Below are positions 40,801-46,914 of a stretch of 64,000 bases of DNA, piece by piece. The translations under genes and the position numbers were made by a program. The DNA lies in assembly GCA_963921335.3 (NCBI GenBank), contig CAWUFC020000002.1, positions 1,240,001-1,304,000 of the forward strand, written 5' to 3'. The notes beneath the pieces are model-generated. The model was not told where the DNA came from. It made no database searches and worked only from the letters and a program-made list of their open reading frames with translations. The stretch comes from CAWUFC02 sp963921335 (lineage in GTDB: Bacteria > Pseudomonadota > Gammaproteobacteria > Pseudomonadales > Halieaceae). Each line of letters opens with the position of its first letter. The first letter of the stretch is position 1.

Positions 40801-42280
40801 CGATCTAGACACCAGTGATGCTGTATCAGTAGAAGGCTTTGGTGCATTTGTGAACAATTGGTTTAAGACCGTCGTGTTCTCCGAGATCGCTCCCGCATCA
40901 AATAGCTATACCGAGAATGCGGCAACGGATGATGTGCTGCTGACATTTAATGCAAATCCCGAACTTACCATTCTCTTCGATAACGGCACTTCCGTGAGCA
41001 CTGACGGCCTCTTCCAAATCACGGGCAATCAAGTCTTCCTCACGGAAGCTGGTGCAGCTTATGGGGCCGCCTCTAACGACTTTGAGACCGCACCAAATAC
41101 CTTTACCTACGCGGTGGAAGACCAGGAAGGTGGCAACGTGTCTACCTTTACACTGTCCGTAGCGGATGGAGCTGAGCCATTTGTCGCCAGCGTGAACGGC
41201 ACACCTGGCGGCACACAGCTCACCGCTCTGAGCTATACCGCGCTGGCAACGCCTGGCACGCAGTTTTTCTTCTCAAGCCTGGATGACTTCTCTCAACTGG
41301 AATCTGACCTTGGGCCCAATGTCGATGACTACAAGGGACACGACATCTACATCTCCCGCAGCAGCGGCAATGACGTAGACGACAACTGGGGCTTTGATAC
41401 GAGCAGCCTACCTGGCGGATTCAACTATGTAGGCGTTGGTGAGGGCCGCTGGGACCTGGAAGACAGCGAAGGTACCGTCTATGCAACGCTAGAGATTGCC
41501 CTACCCGAATCCACGGTCAACCTCCGTATAACCGATACTGCGGGCTTGGTGGATAACACATTGTTCAACCAAATTCTGGACAGTCTGACCTATAGCTACG
41601 ACGAAACCAACGACGCCAGCGACACCTTCAATGTCACCATGATCCCAGATGTCGGCGTCACGACCAGTTTCACGCTGGATGTTAACTTTGTCGACGGTGT
41701 GATTCCCGAGGTTTACCAAGATACGCCCCAAACCTTTAGCTATGCAGAGAATAGCAGCGAGACGGAAATTATTGCCGACCTCGGTCTACTGCAGAATGCC
41801 ACTGGCGCCTTTGACAACTTTGGTGTCACTAACTTCAAGTTCGACACCTCCGGTGGGCCCAGTTCACAAGACGAATATGGGTACTTTGAAATCATCGATG
41901 GGGATTTAACCCTCACTCCGCTGGGAGCCGCCAGCGCTGAGAATGACTACGAGAACGCCACCGGAAGCCTCGAGTTGCAGCTATATGCTGAAGACGCGGC
42001 CGGCAACTTGAGTAACACCACGGTCTCTGTATTTGTTGAGGTGACCGATGCCAATGACGCCCCCTTCGCCACGCAGGGCGGCGTCGAAGCCACTTCATTC
42101 TCAACAATCACACTGGACCACAATCGCGATCCCGACGAGCCGATCAAACTGATTGCCAGCGATATCATTTTTGGTGACCAGGAGTTGGACGAGCTCTCGT
42201 CCGGTCTGGGTAATTACGATGGGGCATATAACCATTCAGCGGCTGGGCGGCGAGAATGCGAACGATATTTTCAGCTTTGA
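28811..42280 (+). CDS. Giant FecR/VCBS-repeat adhesin (frameshifted near 42227)
   Basis: A surface adhesin exported by type I secretion; full gene 28811-43925, about 5000 residues. Order: FecR-like domain (residues ~1-150; LTLGSTVYLEDQIETDEGSA, TIGIRGTEG); Asp/Glu-rich stretch (~215-310); Pro/Glu repeat linker (~410-495); module with VDGYIAGATVFEDLDGDG (~500-810); a cadherin-like part; 17 VCBS repeats of ~99 residues (~1020-2710); a cadherin-like domain and an 18th VCBS repeat; a second copy of the GYI/GYL module (~3040-3350); then C-terminal modules of ~290 residues. AGGAT lies before the ATG. Single-base or two-base shift at about 42227: GNYDGA is followed in another frame by ITIQRLGGENANDIFSF, which matches sister modules. 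No RTX nonapeptides are visible. The N-terminal FecR domain is unusual for an exported adhesin and may stay in the secretion channel or sense export. Confidence 0.88.
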   Translation: MTEDQAAGIVEQLEGTAIAYHLDGTETELTLGSTVYLEDQIETDEGSAVSLRFTDQSSFSIGEDSRLVIDEFVFDPSSGSGKVDVSVLKGIFVFVSGLVADDDPNNMTINTPGTTIGIRGTEGGGEIGTGGESSYYFNADGIIEIITPAGGVTIDEAMEVATVSPAGIPELATGWSAEQVIKTFVSALQVAPVEVAQRLIDADGDLNVDARTYIETVVEQLQEVESNSEAVDDSADAGNEPGTGNGDADADADAAQIDGTEEEEDDTGDTITGTTEQDDEEEEVTTAEAEEEGETLPEALAETDADEGNNDTNVIYAAGDVAATETERSAVVLDLNFAPADEPLETTESQQQETVVEEDTSQVALASDIADTGSSEEADTEEEVAVATASDDNAELEQELIEEQIESEQPAPEPVPEPQSEPEQQPEPEPDPEPVPEPDPEPVPEPQPEPEPQPEPEPVPEPQPEPQPEPEPEPTEEPAEEEPATEPEPAPTAPPATKTISGVAVDGYIAGATVFEDLDGDGILDEGEPSAVTAADGTFTFTSLVSNTGSIVVAPGGTDVLTGNTVNYALSAPAGSSVVSPITTIVDQLIESGASQSDALAIVDTLVGGTDLDPLQVDPIAYALDNPTDTDAIKLQVAVLKVVTLIELSTAYVAEAADTDPAQAASAVLNSLVDGIANLDSGQDLADLDVAAVIGDALENGLETTPSLADSNNFDNIADVFETISTAADDVLTQLPTTPDQTDILSSLGKIGTITELVQTQLSDTITTAAAEGSSLASDPEIISATSAGGLNDLLDEVKLDGTLDPNAEAPTFFNQAVSFNEELASGTIIGQITASDNEGIVDYRFGSSDDASSTSDGGEFSIDSSGTIRLTETANFNFEELVSAVQDYEMSVIDADGNETVALVAFKILDINDAPVAENDIFSVVEGGSVSGSLIASGPDSDEDGDALTVTQINGATLNFVEGTATVTVANGSLQINQDGSFSFIHDGSEPSPTSFTYTITDGVLTDTAQADFNVSSENDPAIISSASVTLTESNQVETASGSLSISDVDGDALFQAQNNVEGDYGLFSIDADGDWRFETYSALDSLAEGQSVQEAFTVRAVDGTESTVSITINGSNDPAVFSGADTGSANETDESVEISGSLTVSDVDSDNSVSPQEGTIGSFGTFSIEADGSWRFVADSAYDELAPGDSLSETFNVTAADGTSHLVQVTINGTNDSAQITGSAVASATETDDILVLSGNLDTNDLDGDNSFIAQTDVAGLNNSGSFTIGTDGAWSYTASQSFDSLAVGDSISDSLVVSAVDGTTTTLSVTINGSNDPAEFGGDDTGSADETDESVEISGSLTVSDVDGDNSVTPQEGTTGSLGTFSIDADGSWRFVADSAFDELAPGDSLSEAFSVTAADGTSHLVQVTINGTNDAANITGSASAVATETDEPVVLGGTITVDDEDGANSFITQTAVSGLNNTGTFSINASGVWSYTASQSFDNLAVGDSISDSLVVSAVDGTTTTLSITINGSNDPASFGGTDTNGSIETDSTITISGLLTVDDVDGDNSFITQTNTVGTYGKFSIDSAGNWTFVTDAAYDELALGDSYSESFSVSAADGTSHLVQVTIDGSNDEAIIAGTDSASVEETDIAVTVAGLLTVTDVDGDNSFVAQTNTPGAYGSFSIDSAGNWNFVASSAFDELAVGESYTDIYTVNAADGTTHAVQVTINGTNDAASISGTASAVATETDSALVLGGSLSVDDDDGANSFIPQVGVTGVNNSGTFSIDANGGWTYTASENYDSLAIGGSITDSLLVSTADGTTSTISITINGSNDAAVIGGDTSIDTDETDAVLVITGDLTISDVDGPDLFNSLTDKAGSHGALSLAESGSWTYTTTSAFNELAPGDVLNDTFSITAVDGTPATISVSISGTNDLAVISGTTTISALESDAILTIGGSISAADADGADNFVPQTAIEGLNKTGSFSIDANGTWSYTAAQTYDNLALGDSISDSLVVSTADGTTTTLSITINGTNDAAVIGGIDTGSANESDSAVTLSGALTVTDVDGADSFVAQTNVPGTLGKFSIDTTGNWNFVADNAFDELALGDSYSEVFTVSASDGTSHSVQVTINGTNDAAVITGTTDVTATEGNEPLVLGGTLSANDVDGANAFVIQTSAAGINNTGTFSIDSGGDWTYTAAENYNALSLGDSISDSLVVSTIDGTTTTLSITINGSNDPASIGGDDEASAEETNANVAIGGTLTITDIDGDNSFIAQTNTLGSYGLFSIDAAGNWGFVASAPYDDLAVGDSLTESFPVSAADGTVHNVQVTINGTNDAAVITGISKATLTETDTALFASGTLTVNDVDGDNSFISPAEVAGENNKGTFKIDTTGAWYYTANESYDSLAEGESITDSLVLATADGTTTTLTVTINGSNDPANIGGTSSGSATESNTAVEISGVLTVSDVDGDNSFNAATLPGTIGNLTIQADGNWTFTAGSAYDNLAIGDSLQETFTVSAADGTTEDITVSITGSNDPANIGGTATGSATESNSALQISGVLTVDDVDGPNSFKATTQPGTIGSLSIQSDGNWTFIAGSAYDSLAAGDGLQETFTVNAADGTEKDISVTINGSNDPAIITGDTSKSTDETDAPVVISGDLDVSDVDGDDSFIPDTISKDLGSLTIDEAGAWTFTASSNNNDLSDTDSLTETFTVFAADGTSQDIEVTINGVDDAPYVTASHPGVTIAEDASGINIDGITGYFDDYEGDSLSVDIESLSATNGDVSINEDGSIRYVPGTDFAGSDTITYEVTDGNSFTSGSIDVSVTAVNDPAVIEGDLSKSAPETDDTVTISGTLTASDIDNPDDSFQVQASYPGDYGSFDLNSDGTWQYQTYSDNDDLAPGDSLDESFTVASVDGTTATVSVTINGTNDAPKITAAANASFTEGDSPVALDSSITVTDADDTVITGATVTITNAVIAEDVLDFTQTENITGSYNSSTGVLTLSGNNTPSTYQTALASITYENSAEVPDTTDRTIEWQVTDDGGASNTVATTSVSVNSVPNGVVLATGYLTDASVYHDADGNGALEGGESNDALDFAGAFQFAGAETTSGNLIVPAAENGRDISIFDDGVSPLGFTLMAPVEATVISPLGTMVVQLQKYNPTNYSNQATTLTTVNKFTGSSLNPLTTDPIAYSLDPGYAASDAGLKLSVASLELTALFKIMTSFMEGINQSNAISLDPGDSIEERLWDSMANYSGAIDESTGNMDHKGIINDMLAQYETDYSVSELVTLISVNILDYTIDQIALHAETAIGGITNAQLADPNNAQVLTRIAELHATIDDILVPAAYDVALTNGGASDWITYNQEGLYVWGDIDSFFSVNTLIQPPVGGVFGALGDLDPGEEGDEWAALNIAPVSSNTFDNNDQRSDIDGAPINEVTSGKVISSFDGYSSWQDQDGSIAGAAVQVSSGFSGTGKSWYSIDSGATWTEFSSVTGSSYVLLPVTAELYYEPGPNEYFDGRLTWELRAWDCSDNNNLGDTITVGNYLGNLGGHSSLSKAPILYSFDINDTPDIVLTVSSLEVNEEDEGGAVLDAGLTIADADNSSFSQAVVSISNYEDGIDILALPETAGFGASFEAGNLTITPDGGSATTAEFQAVLRTVTYENIENDLGLDSTKTVSWNITEDGGVSGPDSTLQINYTRANDAPSIGGFNAAAYTEDSAAAAIDQDNAITLTDPDDGTLAQAMVAITGNFETTDQLNFSSYDLGEGEYINGSYNSETGVLTLTPTSISAADINDWSAALRSVTYSTSSDLPGTADRTITVTVTDPSGQANDSASVTNTISVTRFNDPSVAFIDDSPLTSGGDFNDNIIDVVANGTGPQQFFDVTESISDPDLELYGNYDGAALSIYRSSTGADPDDIWGFDSAALTAAGLTNTYFGDDSEYGYGQITVTDGGATVAYYDLTDNDNPPAILKSTGFSGHDGSDGALYIEFESGSTPENFASVLDAITLENTYDLGEIDYRIDLDTSDAVSVEGFGAFVNNWFKTVVFSEIAPASNSYTENAATDDVLLTFNANPELTILFDNGTSVSTDGLFQITGNQVFLTEAGAAYGAASNDFETAPNTFTYAVEDQEGGNVSTFTLSVADGAEPFVASVNGTPGGTQLTALSYTALATPGTQFFFSSLDDFSQLESDLGPNVDDYKGHDIYISRSSGNDVDDNWGFDTSSLPGGFNYVGVGEGRWDLEDSEGTVYATLEIALPESTVNLRITDTAGLVDNTLFNQILDSLTYSYDETNDASDTFNVTMIPDVGVTTSFTLDVNFVDGVIPEVYQDTPQTFSYAENSSETEIIADLGLLQNATGAFDNFGVTNFKFDTSGGPSSQDEYGYFEIIDGDLTLTPLGAASAENDYENATGSLELQLYAEDAAGNLSNTTVSVFVEVTDANDAPFATQGGVEATSFSTITLDHNRDPDEPIKLIASDIIFGDQELDELSSGLGNYDGAYNHSAAGRRECERYFQL
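30037..30297 (+). repeat. Pro/Glu-rich linker repeat
   Basis: About 87 codons coding mostly PEP, QPEP, DPEP and VPEP units in the giant adhesin. The DNA is a low-complexity run of CCx-GAx codons and also leaves antisense frames open. Such linkers often span peptidoglycan or keep domains apart. Confidence 0.8.
31871..36940 (+). repeat. 17 tandem VCBS repeats (~300 bp each)
   Basis: Each unit starts at D-(P/A)-A after TINGSN or TINGTN, contains ETD, SGxLTVxDVDGxNSF and a G(x)FSIDxxGxWxF block, and closes with AADGT...VTING. Two subtypes occur: A (G-x-FGTFSI, WRFVAD) and B (LNNxGTFSI, WSYTASQ). They alternate over long stretches, e.g. units 2-5 and 10-14. DNA of adjacent A-B pairs is nearly identical exactly 600 bases apart, e.g. 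32161-32260 with 32761-32860 and 32700-32760 with 33300-33360. Confidence 0.9.
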
Positions 42281-43925
42281 TGACAGTGCATTCAGCGGTG
42301 TCACATACGTGGAAGACTCCAGCGGTGACTTTGGAGATTTCCTAAGTGGCGACTACGGCATAGGCATCTGGGACTACTACCCAGACCAGGGCATATTGGA
42401 CATCGAGTTCTCGGCCACTAGTGACTCGCCAGACACCTCTGATATGCAAGAGATTCTGCAGGCGCTGCGTTACGACAATAACGTCGATACCGGTTTGATA
42501 AACCTGGAGGTCATTTTCGAGGACGACGTCGGAACCGGTAACTCGTTTACCATTCCCGTTAACCTTCAAGACAGCGCGGCGCCGGTTATTTCCGCCTCCC
42601 AACAGCTTCTTTTCGTTGAAGGCGGCACTGGCGGTGAAACAGAGCCCAAGGTTGCGTTCACAGAGAGAACAGGACTGACCAGTTTTGTCTTTGACCTGGC
42701 TGTCGATGCTCCGGCGACCGATGACGGTTTGTTCACTATTGATAACAGCGGGCAAATCAGTACTACAGCCCTCGCGGATGCCAGAGTCTTTGATGCTGTG
42801 GATGCCAGCAAAAATACCTTTACTTACAATGTGATCGCCACCGACACATCGGGCAATGTCAGCGCTTCGCAGGCAATCACCCTGACCATGATCGACAACA
42901 CAGTCCCCACACTAAATGGATCGTTCTCTGAGCAAAACTACACGCTTGGCACCAATTCAGACATTCTGCTTTTACCGACAGAGAATGGGGTCACGCTGAA
43001 TGATGACCGCGACCAACTGGCAGGTGGATTGGGCAACTACGACGAAACCACGCTACTGCTGTACCGCGGCGACACCGGCATTGCTAACGACGTGTTCAGC
43101 TTTAATACCTCAATTCTCGACGAGCTTAATCTAGAAAGACCCGAGTCGCCGTCTAATGAGGTTGGCATTATTCAGGACCAAACCACTAACGAGCAGATCG
43201 CATCCTTTAACTATGGCAGCCCGTCCAGCGGCACAGGGCTTCTCACGATCCTATTCACGGGGGACGACGAGACGGGTCGCATCCCAACCAGTGAAGAAGT
43301 GAATGAGATCATCAACGCGATCGAGTTCAGGACCACTGCAAATGTGATTAGCAAGGGTTTCAACTTGGAGTTTGATGACGACACCAACTCCTTGGACTCC
43401 GACCTGCTCACCGACTTAATTGCCGTCAATTTCGAGATACCGGACATGAGCAATCTTGGGTCTCTTGATATCAAACCATTCGCTTTTGCTGGCATTACGG
43501 TCGACGACAGCTTCAGTAATGATGGGTCCTGGAACGGTCGAACATGCAAATTGGAGAATCCAGCCCATAATCCTGCCACCGATGAATTCATTTTCGATGA
43601 CTCCGTCCTGGATGCCAGCCTGGTGTTTAGCTTTGATACAACCCCAGAAAATCCAAGCAATGACCTCACCGCTGCAACGGTCTGGACCTCCGACTTGTCT
43701 CAGATCGTCGCTATTTTCAACTTCGCCGGCACCAACTCGACTGAAAACTACATTGAGGCCTAGTTTAGCCTGAACACAACAACGGCACAAGCGAACCAAA
43801 TTCTACAGGGATTCAAGTTTGAAGGTGATTTTGATAGCACCAACACCCTGGATTTCACCATTAACGACGGTAGCTTTAATATTTATTCATCTCAGTTTGA
43901 CGTAGACTTGGCTGCGACTAGTTAG
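42228..43925 (+). CDS. Giant adhesin, C-terminal continuation (with in-frame TAG)
   Basis: Direct continuation of the adhesin in a second frame. It begins ITIQRLGGENANDIFSFDD, matching ALSIYRSSTGADPDDIWGFD in the same protein. At 43761-43763 a TAG interrupts the frame (IEA-stop-FSLN), yet the next 53 codons remain in module style (ILQGFKFEGDFDSTNTLDFTIN) and end at TAG 43923-43925, 25 bases before the exporter gene. A CAG-to-TAG change would explain it. If the stop is real the protein loses its extreme C-terminus, where the type I signal should lie. Confidence 0.8.
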
Positions 43926-43950
43926 CGATCGGGGATAGCTGCCGAGGCCC

Positions 43951-45612
43951 ATGCTACATGACTTTCGAAGCACTTCTGCTGCACTGCTTGAGCGGCGGCA
44001 TGCTGACCCCAGAGTCTTTAGCTGGGTTGTAGCTGCATCGGCGCTGGCCAACATCCTGGGCTTGGCCAGCTCGATTTACGCCATTCAAATCTTCAATCGC
44101 TATATCGGCTACGGCTTGGATCGCACCCTGCTCACCCTGACTTTTGGCGCACTACTGGCCATTGCCCTGGAATACCTGTTCCGCTGGATTCGCTTTCGCC
44201 TTGCTGGCCGCCTGTTTCTGCAACAGGATGCTACTGAACAATACACCTTTGTCGATGAACTGAACCGCACCATCGACCCGCCCGGTGGCGGTGCCGGAAT
44301 TTACCAGTTAGCCCGCAATCAACAGCAGATGCAGGGTATTCATTCGCCGTCCAACTTTCTCACGCTCCTTGATATTCCCTTTGCGCTGATTTTTATTCTC
44401 TGCATTTATCTGCTCAATCCTCTGCTGGGCATACTCGTCACTATCATCGCAGTTGCCGCCATCTTGCTTGCCAGTTGGCATAGTAACCGTTTGGGCCGAC
44501 TGCAAGATGCGGTTAGCGACGCTCAACATCAGCTGGATACCAGCTTGCAGAATACAGCGCGCAATGAAACCGTGAGAGCGTTTAATCTTGCACCGGTGAT
44601 GGGCCAAAGCTTTCGAGATCGACTGGTGGAAAGCAGCCTGACGCGACATGCACTTGCTACTGAGCAGAATCAGCAAAACGCCAATATCACTCTAATTACT
44701 GCGATTACCTCAGTGGCAGTCATCGGTATTGGCGCCATCTCGGTAACACAGGGGCAAATGGATATTGGCTCCCTGATCGGCTGCAACATTCTCGCTGCTA
44801 GAGCGATCTCGCTGGTCAATCAGATTGGCCGCCTGGGGCAGTCCTTCCAAAGTTGGATCAGTCTCAAAGAAGAGCTGGCACAGGCTGAAGCGCTACCCCG
44901 GGAAAGCACTACCGGCAACCAGTTGCCCGCCTACAAGGGAAAACTGGAACTCAAAGGCCTGGGGCATACATTTGACGAGCAACGAGGGCCACTGTTCGAT
45001 CAGCTCAATATCACCTTAGAGCCCGGTTCCATTGCCCTGATCTGTGGCGCCAATGGAAGCGGTAAAACCACTTTGGCGCGGATTGTGGCTGGACTACAGC
45101 AACCCACACGCGGACAGATACTGGTGGACAATCTGGAACTCCAGCAAATAGCAGCAGGCCAGTGGCGCCAGAGCATTAGCTATGTACCTGAAGACCCCAG
45201 CTTTTTGAATCTAAGCCTGCGAGACAACCTAACCAGCTTAAACCCTGGGATGAGTGATGAAGAGCTCAAGTCGCTACTGAGCCTGTGCGGCGTGCGGGAA
45301 CTGGTTGATCATCACCAGGATGGACTGGAACAGCACGTACAGGGAGGTGGTATCGCCCTACCCCCAGGGGTACGCAAGCGCCTTGCATTGGCGCGTGCGC
45401 TGGCATCAAAAGGCAAACTGGTCATATTGGACGAGATTCACAACGGCCTCGATCAGGCCGGCCTGCGCTCGCTGATGGATGCACTAAGTCTAATGATGAA
45501 AGAGCAACGTACTATCTTGCTCTGCGCCCATGATCGCAACGTGATTAAAAGCAGGGCCACCATCATCAATCTGGACACTAAACCCGTGCCTACCATCGAG
45601 GTGGTGGAATGA
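43951..45612 (+). CDS. Type I secretion ABC exporter (PrtD-like)
   Basis: Inner-membrane ABC transporter fusing a six-helix domain with an ATPase, 553 residues, without an N-terminal C39 peptidase-like domain. Membrane segments include VVAASALANILGLASSIYAI, LLALTFGALLAIALEYLF-like and FLTLLDIPFALIFILCIYLL. ATPase: Walker A GANGSGKTT, Walker B KLVILDEI with catalytic Glu, D-loop GLDQAG, H-loop His in CAHDRN. The signature motif, normally LSGGQ, reads LPPGV. Its stop overlaps the adaptor start as ATGA. The lack of a peptidase domain and the neighbours mark it as exporter of the giant adhesin. Undamaged. Confidence 0.9.
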   Translation: MLHDFRSTSAALLERRHADPRVFSWVVAASALANILGLASSIYAIQIFNRYIGYGLDRTLLTLTFGALLAIALEYLFRWIRFRLAGRLFLQQDATEQYTFVDELNRTIDPPGGGAGIYQLARNQQQMQGIHSPSNFLTLLDIPFALIFILCIYLLNPLLGILVTIIAVAAILLASWHSNRLGRLQDAVSDAQHQLDTSLQNTARNETVRAFNLAPVMGQSFRDRLVESSLTRHALATEQNQQNANITLITAITSVAVIGIGAISVTQGQMDIGSLIGCNILAARAISLVNQIGRLGQSFQSWISLKEELAQAEALPRESTTGNQLPAYKGKLELKGLGHTFDEQRGPLFDQLNITLEPGSIALICGANGSGKTTLARIVAGLQQPTRGQILVDNLELQQIAAGQWRQSISYVPEDPSFLNLSLRDNLTSLNPGMSDEELKSLLSLCGVRELVDHHQDGLEQHVQGGGIALPPGVRKRLALARALASKGKLVILDEIHNGLDQAGLRSLMDALSLMMKEQRTILLCAHDRNVIKSRATIINLDTKPVPTIEVVE

Positions 45613-46913
45613 ACCGGCCCAGCGGTAAAGAACTGTTTCCTGAACTGCAGCCGAGTGACGACAAGTTGACATGGGTGGTACCGGCCCTATTTGGCGCGTT
45701 AGCAGTTTTCATCCTGTGGGCGGCCTTATTCAAACTGGATGTCGTTAGTATCGCCGAAGGGGAAGTGATACCCGCCGAGAAGGTACAAAACGTAGCGCAC
45801 CTGGAAGGTGGTGTGATTTCAGCGATGCTGGTACGCGAGGGTGATGTGGTATCTCCCGGCCAGGCATTGGTAGAGCTGGAATCTACCGACAGCGGCGCCT
45901 CAGTCGCCGAGCTGCGACTGAAAATCGTTTCAGACAGTGTCGATGTCATTCGCCTCGAGGCACTTCTTAAAGGTGAGACGGAGCTAACGTTCCCAGGGGA
46001 TCTCGCCGGTTTAACGGAAGAACTACAGCAAAAATCACGTCGACGCTTCCAATCTCAACGAGACACCCTGACTCGTAAACTCAGCGTGCAATCAGAGGAA
46101 GTTAAACGGCGCACCAAAGAACGCAGCGCCACCGAAGCACGACTGGCCAATCAGAAAGACCGAGTGTTGCTACTAGAAGAGCAGGTGGCGATTAGCGAGC
46201 GCCTGATGGAAGCCGATGTCTCCAGCCGCTACGAACACCTTAATCTGCTCAAAGAGCTCAATGGCCTGGAGAGTGAGATTGCACAAGACGAGGCAAGCTT
46301 ACAGGCGGCAGACGCGGGCATACTGCAAGCCTAGGAGGCGCTGGAGCGAATCCGCAGTGAGAGCACGGCGGAGTTTTCATCAGAGCTCGACGATGCACAA
46401 CGCAGCGTGCGCGAGCTGTCTGAGCGACTAAAGGCCTATGAAGACGATTTACAACGCACAGTTCTAACCGCACCGACATCGGGCATTGTAAAAACCATCT
46501 ATGCGTTTACCCGCGGCGGCGTGGTTAAGCCCGGTGAAGTGGTACTGGACCTCGTACCCGACAGCGACAGCGTGGTGGTGGAAGCGCGCCTGCAGCCATC
46601 GGACATAGGTTACGTCAATGTGGGCGACACAGCGTTTGTTCGACTCAACTCCAATGATGCCGTGAAGTTTGGCTACCTTTCCGGCAGCGTCACCACAATC
46701 TCGCCAGACACCCTGGTAACCGAACAGGGCATCGCCTATTACCGGGTACGCATCCAAACTGAGAAGAACTACTTTGAAAGCGGCCCCGCACGCTACCCAC
46801 TGGTACCTGGCGTCGTGGTTACGGCAGGCGTCGTGACGGGACAACGCAGCGTTTTGCGCTATCTGCTGTCGCCCTTCCTTAACAAAACCTTCTTCTCCCT
46901 CAGCGAGCGCTGA
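45609..46913 (+). pseudogene. HlyD-family membrane fusion protein with in-frame TAG
   Basis: Periplasmic adaptor joining exporter and TolC, 434 codons. One N-terminal membrane helix (WVVPALFGALAVFILWAALF), then GEVIPAEKVQNVAHLEGGVI and VREGDVVSPGQALVELE (first lipoyl half), a long coiled coil rich in Glu, Arg and Leu, then LTAPTSGIVKTI and GGVVKPGEVVLDLVP (second half) and a C-terminal beta domain. TAG at 46332-46334 falls in the coiled coil (LQA-stop-EALERI); the frame continues perfectly after it, and Gln is the likely original residue. A truncated adaptor would lack its second lipoyl half and could not work. The start overlaps the exporter stop. Confidence 0.88.
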
Positions 46914-46914
46914 A

